A program made the translations under genes and the position numbers. A stretch of 34,568 nucleotides of DNA from Candidatus Berkelbacteria bacterium CG10_big_fil_rev_8_21_14_0_10_43_13. Lineage in GTDB: Bacteria > Patescibacteriota > UBA1384 > XYA2-FULL-43-10 > 1-14-0-10-43-13. Shown here in pieces: positions 1 through 9,100 of the stretch. Below the pieces are notes generated by a model, which was not told the origin of the DNA, did no database searches, and saw only the letters and a list, made by a program, of their open reading frames with translations. The stretch spans positions 2,952-37,519 of the forward strand of contig PEZW01000021.1 of the NCBI GenBank assembly GCA_002773985.1. The letters run 5' to 3'. Each line of letters begins with the position of its first letter. Position 1 is the first letter of the stretch.

Positions 1-1
1 T

Positions 2-1210
2 ATGCACGGAAATCGCCATGGCAGGCCAAAGCTAATCATTTTGGTAGTAATCATACTGGCGACTGCGATTCCACTAAACAACTCTCGCGTTAGCGACACT
101 CTGTTTGAGCGTGAAAAAAACACGGGGCAATATTCACAATATTTTAAAGATAGTTTTGATAGTTATGATCAGTATTCAGAAATTTTAGATCAGGCACCAG
201 AGGATCTGAGCCGCTGGCAGGACAAAGGTGTTATCACGGTGTGGACCGACATAGCAGATTGGCAAACCATACAAAGGATTGATCTTAAACTAACCGACGC
301 CGACGGCAATTTTGTTGTTCTAAATGGTCTTGAAAATATTCAAGCTCCCAGAGAAGACGACCAGATTAGATCTGATGACAAATTTTCGGATTACGATTTT
401 AATTGTCAGCAGGGACACACCAAGTGGGAGGATTTTATGCTGGTTTATGGCCGCAACCTACTTTTCTACGAATACAATCAATCACCAAAAATTGATATGT
501 CCAGAATAGTGAAATGGCAAGCATATGACGACAAGGGTAAAGAGCTTAAAATATATGATGTGGTTATCCATGACGGACTATGCGAGAAGGTAAATAGTTT
601 AAATGGAGTCTGGTATACTCCCAATGGCTTGCCACAATACGGGGTTTGGTGGCCCAAGGATGACAAACTTATCATACGAAATGTAAAACAAGACCAATAT
701 CCAAGCAATGGTGATCATGGCAGAATCTTATCCAGTTACAAAACACCCCAAAATTTTATTTCACGAACCAGATTCACAGTTGATTCCATCCGCAATGATC
801 AGAATGGTTATATCCGTTTAGCCTGGGACTTTGATGATCAGTATAATCCAGGCCAGGACCAAACTTTGATTTATGCCTCGCTTAAATATGGTTTTCTGGG
901 TTTACAAAGAGTCTACCCAATAAAAAGATATTTTACCCAGGGTTTTGAACCAACGAAAAACAGCCAACAAGTCAAGACCAAGTTTACCTTTGAATCTGGC
1001 AAGACTTACGAAATCCAGGCCAAGGTAGCAGGGCAAAAAACTTGGGTCGAGGTCTATGAGATTGAAGGATCACACACCAAAAAAGTGGCTGAAGTTGAAT
1101 ATTTATTCAAAAAAGCCCGACCGACCCAGGCATATCCTTTTTCCTTTGAAACTACAGGAAATATACAAGTATCTCTAGATGAATTTGAGGTTTGGCAAAT
1201 GGCTAAATAA
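2..1210 (+). CDS. Hypothetical membrane-anchored or secreted protein (may extend upstream of the window)
   Basis: Long ORF; hydrophobic N-terminal segment LIILVVIILATAIP followed by a large polar domain; stop TAA. No family confidently recognised. Confidence 0.7.
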   Translation: MHGNRHGRPKLIILVVIILATAIPLNNSRVSDTLFEREKNTGQYSQYFKDSFDSYDQYSEILDQAPEDLSRWQDKGVITVWTDIADWQTIQRIDLKLTDADGNFVVLNGLENIQAPREDDQIRSDDKFSDYDFNCQQGHTKWEDFMLVYGRNLLFYEYNQSPKIDMSRIVKWQAYDDKGKELKIYDVVIHDGLCEKVNSLNGVWYTPNGLPQYGVWWPKDDKLIIRNVKQDQYPSNGDHGRILSSYKTPQNFISRTRFTVDSIRNDQNGYIRLAWDFDDQYNPGQDQTLIYASLKYGFLGLQRVYPIKRYFTQGFEPTKNSQQVKTKFTFESGKTYEIQAKVAGQKTWVEVYEIEGSHTKKVAEVEYLFKKARPTQAYPFSFETTGNIQVSLDEFEVWQMAK

Positions 1211-1227
1211 TGTAAGTGCATCTTTTC

Positions 1228-3042
1228 TTATTTATAGCCTTTCGCCTGCAAAGCAAAAAGTCGTGCATAGTCCCCTTTTTGCGCCACTAATTGATCGTGA
1301 CTACCTATTTCACTGATTGTACCGTCTTTGATGACGACAATCTTGTCGGCTTTTCTGACAGTCGAGAAACGGTGTGAGATGAGGATAACCGAACGATCCT
1401 CTGGCAAAGTCTGTAATTGCTCGAAGATTCTGGCCTCTGCCTCAGAATCAATCGACGAAGTCGGTTCGTCCAAAATCCAGAGTTTCGGATCACGATAAAA
1501 TGTCCGCGCCAAGGCTAGTTTTTGCCACTGACCGATCGATGGTTCGATACCACCGCTAAATTGTTTGCCAAGCATCGTCTCATATTTGTCTTTCCACTCT
1601 TCGATAAAAGTTGCTGCCTCGGCAAATTGCGCCGCACTCCTGATTTCTTCGACGCTTGTCTCTGCGTCACTACGCCCGACCGCAATAGCATCGCGCACCA
1701 GTAGATGATAATGGGCATAGTCCTGAAAAATCGCACCAATTTTCTGATACCAACTATTCAAGTCAAGTTCCCTGAGATCAACACCGTCGATAGTGATCTT
1801 GCCAACTTGAGGATCGTAAAAACGGAATAACAATTTTACCAGCGTTGTCTTGCCGGCACCATTGACACCAACAATCGCGACTTTTTCACCTGGTTTGATC
1901 TCAAGCGAAAAATTTTGCAGTGCCGGCTTCTTGGCCCGTGGATAGGTGAAGGTGATGTTGTCGAAAACAATCTGCGGCGTGCTTGATTGGTCCAGTAAAA
2001 CAGAATTTACTGGCGAAGTGATAATCGGTTTCGAATCGAGAAACTTGAAAGTGTCGGTCACAAACAAACTGTCAGCGTGCTGTCGACCAAGATAAACAAA
2101 AAGATCAGTCAAGGACGAGCTCAGCTCGCCGACCGTTGCCAAGATGAAGGTCAGAGTACCGATGAGCATGGCACCAGATAAAACATTGGCGACAAGCCAA
2201 AGAATGACAAAAATTATCGATGCTTGGGAAAAAATCAGTGAAACCAGCTGCCAGCTTGTTCGCTTCCTATCATATTTTTTCTGATCAGATTGAAAATCAC
2301 GAAAAACCTTTCTAATTTCTGCGGCAAATTTCTTGGTATTTTGTAAAAGCTTTAGCTCGGTTAATTTGGGAATCTCGCTAAAATGGCTGCGCAAATCCCA
2401 ATATTTTCGTCTTATCTCCGCCTTTGCGCCCCAGATATCCCAAATCTGATTGCCATATTTCGCCTCAACCATCAGAGAAGGTAGCGCGCCGATCAGCAAG
2501 ATGAGAAAAAGCCACCATTTGACTGAGATGATGATGACGGAGGCGATAATTGCCGAGAGTAGATATTGCAAAATGACGAAAAGACGATCAACAAAATCTT
2601 TAATCCGATAGCCGCCGTTTTCATCAACTTTGTTGATAATGTCTGAAATTTCCGGACTTTCATGAGAAGCAATATCGAGCTCACCCCGTTTTTCGACTAC
2701 CATCATATCGATTTTCTCGTCGAGAAAAAACCAAAAAAGCTTCAAAATATATGTTTGAATCGTGTTGGCAAGAGGTTGGAGAATTCCCGCCGCTAGGATG
2801 AATAAGACTGCCCAAAACAGATTTCGTGTCACCGTGTCATGACCGGCAATTCGAATCAGTTCATTGATCAGAAAACCGCGTGCACCTGACTGAAGAAACG
2901 GCGACGCAGAAACGATGACAAATAGAAAAATAAGACCTAGTGTCAATACTTTCTTCTCTCGCCAAAGCATCTGGCTAAGACGAAATGAATAACTGATCGT
3001 TTGCGAGATTGCTGATTTTCCTTTTCCCCCAGGTTTTTTCAT
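1228..3042 (-). CDS. ABC transporter, fused permease and ATP-binding protein
   Basis: 604 aa; N-terminal TM segments; Walker A GVNGAGKTT, LALAR region, Walker B LWILDEPTSSID, H-loop SHR. Confidence 0.93.
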   Translation of the reverse strand: MKKPGGKGKSAISQTISYSFRLSQMLWREKKVLTLGLIFLFVIVSASPFLQSGARGFLINELIRIAGHDTVTRNLFWAVLFILAAGILQPLANTIQTYILKLFWFFLDEKIDMMVVEKRGELDIASHESPEISDIINKVDENGGYRIKDFVDRLFVILQYLLSAIIASVIIISVKWWLFLILLIGALPSLMVEAKYGNQIWDIWGAKAEIRRKYWDLRSHFSEIPKLTELKLLQNTKKFAAEIRKVFRDFQSDQKKYDRKRTSWQLVSLIFSQASIIFVILWLVANVLSGAMLIGTLTFILATVGELSSSLTDLFVYLGRQHADSLFVTDTFKFLDSKPIITSPVNSVLLDQSSTPQIVFDNITFTYPRAKKPALQNFSLEIKPGEKVAIVGVNGAGKTTLVKLLFRFYDPQVGKITIDGVDLRELDLNSWYQKIGAIFQDYAHYHLLVRDAIAVGRSDAETSVEEIRSAAQFAEAATFIEEWKDKYETMLGKQFSGGIEPSIGQWQKLALARTFYRDPKLWILDEPTSSIDSEAEARIFEQLQTLPEDRSVILISHRFSTVRKADKIVVIKDGTISEIGSHDQLVAQKGDYARLFALQAKGYK

Positions 3043-3053
3043 TTTTATAAAAT

Positions 3054-3482
3054 TTATTTTTGAATAATCAGCTCTTTGAGTCGTCTTAAAACTTCCGGCT
3101 GATAATAATTTGGTAAGTCAAAAAATTTCTCAAAATCGTGCCACTCCGGTAAATATTGATTTTCGTCACAATGACGCTCTAGCTCCGGACCACCAATCTT
3201 GATATCACTGCCACGATATTTCTCGATCAAAAAGAATATAAAATTTTTAGTTTCGTCTCTTACTTCATCATACCACTCGTGATGAAACAGCTCAGAAAAA
3301 ATTTCTACATCAAGATTTGTCTCTTCCCTGATCTCGCGAATCAGTGTTTCTTTATCTGTCTCATCTACCTCGATGCCTCCGCCAGGGATAGAATAAAACT
3401 CCTCACCGTTTTTGATACGATGAATGAGCAAGATTTTCCCCTTGTCAATAATGATCCCGCGAACCCGACGATTGAGTTTCAT
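3054..3482 (-). CDS. Nudix hydrolase
   Basis: Nudix box GGGIEVDETDKETLIREIREETNLDV. Confidence 0.93.
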   Translation of the reverse strand: MKLNRRVRGIIIDKGKILLIHRIKNGEEFYSIPGGGIEVDETDKETLIREIREETNLDVEIFSELFHHEWYDEVRDETKNFIFFLIEKYRGSDIKIGGPELERHCDENQYLPEWHDFEKFFDLPNYYQPEVLRRLKELIIQK

Positions 3483-3514
3483 CTATAAAAAATTAGCAGT
3501 TATAATATTCCAAA

Positions 3515-3545
3515 TGGCTGTGCCACGTGAATCGAACGGTTAGAT
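3515..3545 (-). pseudogene. Possible degenerate tRNA 3' end (T-arm plus CCA)
   Basis: Minus strand reads ...CCGTTCGATTCACGTGGCACAGCCA, resembling T-loop TTCGATT and a CCA end; no 5' half visible. Confidence 0.35.
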
Positions 3546-3625
3546 AACTAAATATTTTCTGTCCCGTAAGGTTCACTTCGTTCACCACGGGACACGCAAA
3601 AACCTCACTTCGTTCGATTTTTACG

Positions 3626-3701
3626 TGGTACCCGCGGAAGGAATCGAACCTTCGGCCAATAGCTTAGAAGGCTACTGCTCTATCCACTGAGCTACGCGGG
3701 C
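3626..3701 (-). tRNA. tRNA-Arg(TCT)
   Basis: Cloverleaf GCCCGCG-TA-GCTC...GTAGCC TTCTAAG...GAAGG TTCGATT CCTTC CGCGGGT A CCA; anticodon TCT; encoded CCA. Confidence 0.93.
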
Positions 3702-3704
3702 TCT

Positions 3705-3972
3705 TCGCTCACTCTGTTCGCTCGGAGTAAACATCATCGTTAATTGATTTATCTTTCTTCTCTCTGCGCCATCCCTTAATTTCTTTTTCTCTGAGCGCAG
3801 CTTCGTGTCTATTTTCAAACTCTTCGTAATAAACCAATTTAATTGTACCCCTGTTTTTTGTATTCCGGCACAGACCGTGTTGATGTTCCGCAATTCTCTT
3901 CTTGACAGAAAAAGTAAGTCCTACGTAAAGATAGTTATCACATCAACGTAAAATATAGACAAAACTTTTCAT
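3705..3972 (-). pseudogene. GIY-YIG nuclease-domain gene interrupted by an in-frame TGA
   Basis: Minus-strand reading from ATG at 3972: MKSFVYILR*CDNYLYVGLTFSVKKRIAEHQHGLCRNTKNRGTIKLVYYEEFENRHEAALREKEIKGW...; VYI...YVG motif and R..EH typical of GIY-YIG; one TGA at codon 10. Confidence 0.75.
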
Positions 3973-4007
3973 GTTAGTTTTTTACGTTTACACCGAACAA
4001 AGTGAGG

Positions 4008-4083
4008 TGGTACCCCGGATAGGAGTCGAACCTATAACCTCTTGTTCCGAAGACAAGCGCTCTATCCATTGAGCTACCGGGGC
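4008..4083 (-). tRNA. tRNA-Arg(TCG)
   Basis: GCCCCGG-TA-GCTC AATGGATA GAGC G CTTGT CTTCGGA ACAAG ... CCGGGGT A CCA; anticodon TCG; encoded CCA. Confidence 0.93.
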
Positions 4084-4159
4084 AAATCATCAAAATTATA
4101 ATACCATTTAATGTACTCAGAAACAAGCAAATCCCGCCACTAAATCAGATAATGGGTGA

Positions 4160-4195
4160 ATTATACTACAGTACAATATAGTACTGTAGTATAAT
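4160..4195. promoter_or_regulatory. Palindromic operator candidate upstream of the TrpR-like gene
   Basis: 15-bp perfect arms ATTATACTACAGTAC-AATATA-GTACTGTAGTATAAT; right arm contains a TATAAT -10-like box; ATG follows at 4202. Confidence 0.7.
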
Positions 4196-4201
4196 ATTAA
4201 T

Positions 4202-4648
4202 ATGAGAAAAATTGGCAGAACAAGTGATGTTAAATTAAGAACACACCAATTGAAGGTTTTGGCAAATATTTTAATAAGTGCAAAAAACGAAACGGAAATG
4301 ATTTCAGTCCTCAATTCACTACTAACTAGAAGTGAAAAGGCAGCAATTGCGCAGAGAATTTGCATTATCAAAAAAGTTCAAGCAGGTAAACAGTATTGGG
4401 AAATTGAGAGCGAATTAGGGACATCGCCTGTTACGATTTCAAAATCAATTGATATGTATTTAAAGTATAGCGACGATAACAACACATTTAACGAAGTAAT
4501 TACGCGTTACTCCGAACCAGAATTAAATTACGAAATAGTAGACAAAACAAAATATCGCGATATCTCAAATATGAAAATCGGTCTCAGAAGTGTACAAAGA
4601 GAAGAGGAACAGCACCGCAAAGTCTGGGACAGACATAAAAAGAAATGA
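4202..4648 (+). CDS. TrpR/YerC-YecD-like HTH transcriptional regulator
   Basis: Trp-repressor-like segment LLTRSEKAAIAQRICIIKKVQAGKQYWEIESELGTSPVTISKS; stop TGA. Confidence 0.82.
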   Translation: MRKIGRTSDVKLRTHQLKVLANILISAKNETEMISVLNSLLTRSEKAAIAQRICIIKKVQAGKQYWEIESELGTSPVTISKSIDMYLKYSDDNNTFNEVITRYSEPELNYEIVDKTKYRDISNMKIGLRSVQREEEQHRKVWDRHKKK

Positions 4649-4803
4649 AGCTCCCCGCGGCCAAGCCGTCGGGGTATCAGTATTATTTAATTTGCTTCAA
4701 TCCCTCCGTAGCCAGATCCACTTCGCCCTTTGGGCTACGCGGCATCCACCTCGCCATTCATCCCGCTGTCTTGCCACTGGGTTTTCTGGCGAAGGGGGAT
4801 AAA
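4645..4803 (+). repeat. Dispersed repeat, copy A (inverted copy at 33597-33728)
   Basis: GAAGCTCCCCGCGGCCAAGCCGTCGGGGTATCAG...TCTGGCGAAGGGGGATAAA matches the reverse complement of copy B, with an extra ~28 nt CTTTGGGCTACGCGGCATCCACCTCGCC. Confidence 0.9.
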
Positions 4804-4852
4804 TTGAAATCTCAAAAGTCACACTCGCTTAAAAAATGCATTTCTGGTCGGT

Positions 4853-4884
4853 TTACTACAGTACCATATAGTACTGTAGTAAAG
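4853..4884. promoter_or_regulatory. Second copy of the TACTACAGTAC-N6-GTACTGTAGTA palindrome
   Basis: 13-bp perfect arms; the 28-bp core differs from 4164-4191 at one spacer base. Confidence 0.7.
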
Positions 4885-4946
4885 ACACGTTCAGCGGGAC
4901 TTCGTATTGATTTTAAACGGGATTTGAGATAGAATTACTTTATCGT

Positions 4947-5023
4947 CGGGGTGTGGCTCAGTTGGCTAGAGCACCGCGTTTGGGACGCGGGGGTCGTCGG
5001 TTCGAGTCCGACCACCCCGACCA
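4947..5023 (+). tRNA. tRNA-Pro(TGG)
   Basis: CGGGGTG-TG-GCTC...CCGCG TTTGGGA CGCGG...GTCGG TTCGAGT CCGAC CACCCCG A CCA; anticodon TGG. Confidence 0.95.
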
Positions 5024-5074
5024 TGAAAAATAAAATAGTGAGGTTGGACGAGAAGTTTATCCGCCTTTGGCGGA

Positions 5075-5093
5075 AGTCCGACCACCCCGACCA
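5075..5093 (+). repeat. Duplicated 3' end of tRNA-Pro (19 nt)
   Basis: AGTCCGACCACCCCGACCA occurs at 5005-5023 (inside the tRNA) and again at 5075-5093. Confidence 0.9.
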
Positions 5094-5145
5094 ACCTTCG
5101 CCGAAGACTACGGTTGGCACAGCCAAATTAAATTGTTTGAATATT

Positions 5146-6009
5146 ATGATAAAACCTATTGGGGATTGGAAAGAAATATTTGCACCGACCAAGAACTCCC
5201 GTTATGTCAACGACCATACTATCTTTGCTGACAAATCGGGACAGTATCGCCTGATCGGCACCACGAGCTCAAAAAACTACGCTGTTCATCGAGAGCGTTT
5301 TTTTGTTGAAGCGATTGCTGACAAAATTGATGGTACATACATAGAAAACAAAATTACATTTAAATACGATCCTCATCCAGGGGTAAAGATTTCCCCGTTC
5401 GTATTTTTTTCTGATAAAGACAAAAAATTTCATCTCTTCTTCGGACCGGGGAAAATTTCCCATTATATCTCTGACGATGGGGAAAATTGGACTTATGCCG
5501 GTGTCGCAGTCAAAACCATCTGGCCGCTGACTCGCGACCCTTACATTTTTCACTACAACGATAAATATTTAATGTATTTGACTGGAAGCAACAACAGAAT
5601 TATTGTCTTCGAGTCCCTCGATTTATCAAAATGGAAATATATCGGTGCTGCGCTCAAGCTTGGACTCGGGTCTCCAGTCTCTCCAAATTCCGCTTGCGAA
5701 TCACCATCAGTACTGGAACACAACGGATCATTCTATCTGTTCACAACTATTGTCCCCGGACTAGTTGGCGTGAAAAAGCATTACAACGACACTTTTGTAT
5801 TCAGATCATCCAATCCATATGATTTTGGAAAATTCAATGGCAAGAATGGCCAAAATGCAAAATTAATCGGTCAGCTCGAAACTCACGCACCGGAAATTTT
5901 TATTCAGGATGATAAAATCTTTTACACCACCTGTGGTTGGTCAAAAATGCCGAGACCGGAGGGAGTAGATTGCGACGGCGTTTGCATCAGAGAACTTGAA
6001 ATTGATTAG
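5146..6009 (+). CDS. Five-bladed beta-propeller glycosidase-like protein (GH43/GH32-like)
   Basis: ORF 4951-6009 runs through tRNA-Pro, so the ATG at 5146 (MIKPIGDWKE) is preferred; motifs SRYVNDHTIF, RDPYIFHYNDKYLMYLTGS, ESPSVLEHNGSFYLF. Confidence 0.72.
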   Translation: MIKPIGDWKEIFAPTKNSRYVNDHTIFADKSGQYRLIGTTSSKNYAVHRERFFVEAIADKIDGTYIENKITFKYDPHPGVKISPFVFFSDKDKKFHLFFGPGKISHYISDDGENWTYAGVAVKTIWPLTRDPYIFHYNDKYLMYLTGSNNRIIVFESLDLSKWKYIGAALKLGLGSPVSPNSACESPSVLEHNGSFYLFTTIVPGLVGVKKHYNDTFVFRSSNPYDFGKFNGKNGQNAKLIGQLETHAPEIFIQDDKIFYTTCGWSKMPRPEGVDCDGVCIRELEID

Positions 6010-6021
6010 ATGAATTTTTGC

Positions 6022-6051
6022 TAGACACACAGATATCTTTTAATATATAAT
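6022..6051 (+). promoter_or_regulatory. Putative sigma70-type promoter for the giant surface protein operon
   Basis: TAGACA - 18 nt - TATAAT upstream of the ATG at 6113. Confidence 0.5.
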
Positions 6052-6112
6052 GACTATAAGAAATAAGTTTCAGATGTAACTCAGTTTGGTTATTGATCTA
6101 TTCTGAGGGGAA

Positions 6113-9100
6113 ATGTTCAACTGGAGGAAGAAAACAAATGAAAAAATTCAAGAAGCTTCCAGCAAATCAGCTGAGGCTGATTTTGTGACACCAGAAGACA
6201 AGAAAAAGGTTTTAGAGTTGGCGCGAGAAAAAGAGGCCGAGCTCGAAAAACTGGCCAAGATTGATGATGAGATCTATATGGTTCAGCGCTCAACCAAGAC
6301 ACTCGTCCCATTTATGGCGCCCTTACACAATAAATTGCGAATGAAATACAAGTGGTATTATGGGTGGCACTTGAAGCGCTACTCCGACCTGGTCCACTGG
6401 CTAACTCTCATCGCGATGGTGCCACTGTTGACGTTGAGCATATTTGCATCTCTTTACAGCCAAAATGTCCCGATGACAAAGGCGACTGCTGCTTGGTATG
6501 ATGCCTCTTGGTCATACCGTCGCGCTCTAACAATTGATTACACCAAGGTCGACGCAGATCTGACCGGCTTTCCGGTGGAGGTTTCCTTGAGCGGTTTGTC
6601 CAATATCAATGCCGATGGGTCTGACATTCGCTTTACCTCCTCCGACGGCACGACGGAGTTGCCACGACAGATTGAATCATACTCAGCCGGAACTTTAGTC
6701 GCCTGGGTTAAGACCAATCTCTCATCATCTGTGGATACTACTCTATATATGTATTATGGTAACGCGGCTGCGACTGAGCCGGCGGCTGATTCTACTTATG
6801 GTAGTCAAAATGTTTGGGACAGCAACTACGCTGCTGTCTGGCATATGAACGCCGACGCCAACGATTCAACAGTCAATGCCAAAAATGGTACTGACCACGC
6901 CATTACTCATGGCACAAGCTACGGAGTCGCCGGCGGCGGTCTCAACACCTCTAACTCATCATCTGGTATTACAATCCCCACCGACACCATCGGAGCGATA
7001 GGTACAGGCGATTTTACAATTGAATTTTGGATGAATCCAGTCGCACCACCCGCCAGTAGATATGTTTATATGGCTGCTTTATTTAACAGTGGAGCATCCT
7101 ATACCGGACCATTTATGTTTTATGATCCCCTTGGTTATACTGGTCACGGTGATGGACTATGTGTACGTCTCCAAACAACAAGTGTGCAGTGCATTACCAG
7201 TCCTTCAGCATCTTCTCTTTATGGCACATGGGTAAATGTTGTCTGGAACCGCATAAGTGGAGTCAATACAGTTTATTATGATGGTGTTCAAAAACTACAA
7301 TTCACTAATAATACCAGTATTACAGCTCCAAGCCTTGGACATATTTTCGGTAATTATACCGGCCCCCCGCAGCCATGGGCATTCAACGCCGGCGCAAACG
7401 GTGACGAATACCGTATTTCGACAACAGGACGCTCTGTCGAATGGGTCACAACACAATACAACAATCAAAGTTCTCCTAGCACCTTCCTCACTGCAGGTGC
7501 CGAAGAAGTTCCTTTGTTTGTTCCCGATGCCCCGACACTTGATTCTGTAACTTCCGGAGATTCACAGGCTGTTGTCTACTTTAGTGCTCCAGCAAGCGAC
7601 GGTGGTGACGCAATTACCGGATACACCGTTACCGCTTCTCCCGGCGGTGCTACTGGTACTGGCACATCATCTCCGATCATTGTCGCCGGCTTGACGAATG
7701 GCACCGAATACACTTTTACTGTTTATGCCACAAACGGTGTCGGTAATTCATCGGAGTCGAGCGCCTCTAGCGCCATCACTCCGACATCTGCCTCTTGGTA
7801 CAATGCTTCCTGGAGCAATCGCCGTGCTGTCATTATCGACCACACCAAAGTACCGTCTGATCAGACAGGCTTTCCGTTAGAAATTTCCATGACCGGTCTT
7901 TCCGGTATTAACGCCAACGGAACTGACATCAGATTTACATCTTCTGATGGCACTACGGAGCTACCGAGAGAAATTGAAAAATACGATTCGGGAAATCTGA
8001 TTGCTTGGGTCAAAACCGACCTATCATCTTCTGTCGATACCACTCTATATATGTACTATGGTAATGCGGCTGCCACTGAGCCGGCGGCTGATTCTACATA
8101 TGGAAAAAATAATGTTTGGGATAGTAATTACAAAGGTGTCTGGCATCTTGCCGATCCTACAAACCCAACTGATTCCACTAGCAATGGACATAGTGGCACA
8201 AACAACGGTACATCTGCAACAACTGGAAAAATAGGTGGCGGCGGAAGTTTTGACGGTTCATCTTTTATAAACGCAGGCACCATCAATTTATCAGGTAGCT
8301 CAATAACAATGCAGGCGTGGGTCAACGCAAGTAGCTTCCAGTCTTCTTGGCCTTATATCTCCTCTATAATGGGGGCTGAGTCGGGTTCCGATATTGCACT
8401 ACTACGTCTCGGTGATACTGGATTGAGCAACAACCTTGCACAGATCAGTCTTCATCTAGCTGGTAACACAAATGCTATCAATGGTATGGATACGAGTACT
8501 TGGTATTTGGTAACAGCAACAGCAGACGGAACAAATATTAAAATTTATTTAAACTCCAACCAAGAAAACTCTAGCGGCCAAAGTAGCTCTGTTGTTTCCA
8601 ATGCAAGTTTTAATATTGGAAGTAATAGTGATTCCGGTGATCGTTATTTTTCAGGAATAATGGACGAGCTCACTGTCGCGACAACAGCCCGTTCAGCCGA
8701 TTGGATCACGACTCAGTACAATAACCAGAGCAGTCCGTCAACATTTTTCATCGCCGGTGGTGAACAGGTTGCATCTAATACAACCATTTCAGGCACAATC
8801 TATACAGCCCTTGATCAATCGACAAATATCGGTGCTGACAAGACAGTCAATCTCTCAATCAATGGCGGAGCGGCCGAATCAACGACGACTGATGCCAATG
8901 GGGCATTTAGCTTTTCCACCAGCACCGCCCTAGACACTGACTACCCTGTCGCTGTTTATTTATCTGGCGACACGAATAAAGCCAGCTACATCACGGTTGC
9001 CACTGACGGCTCGACTGACATTACCGACTTGGCATTGTACACTGGTCATGTCTCACTTTCTCAGGAAAATTCGACCGCAATGACAAATACACTTTTGGCA

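Noticed and set aside
3705-3972. Alternative genetic code (TGA as Gly or Trp) to explain the GIY-YIG stop
   Set aside because: TGA ends several clear genes here (TrpR-like, 105-aa, feoA, lipoprotein), so code 11 fits better.
4645-4932. ORFs 4590-4802 and 4645-4932 (+) and 33492-33848 (-) sharing LLQSLRSQIHFA-like peptide
   Set aside because: Similarity comes from the dispersed nucleotide repeat; the reading frames differ in context and look non-coding.
4951-5145. Start of the beta-propeller gene at 4951
   Set aside because: This would translate tRNA-Pro; the ATG at 5146 is more plausible.
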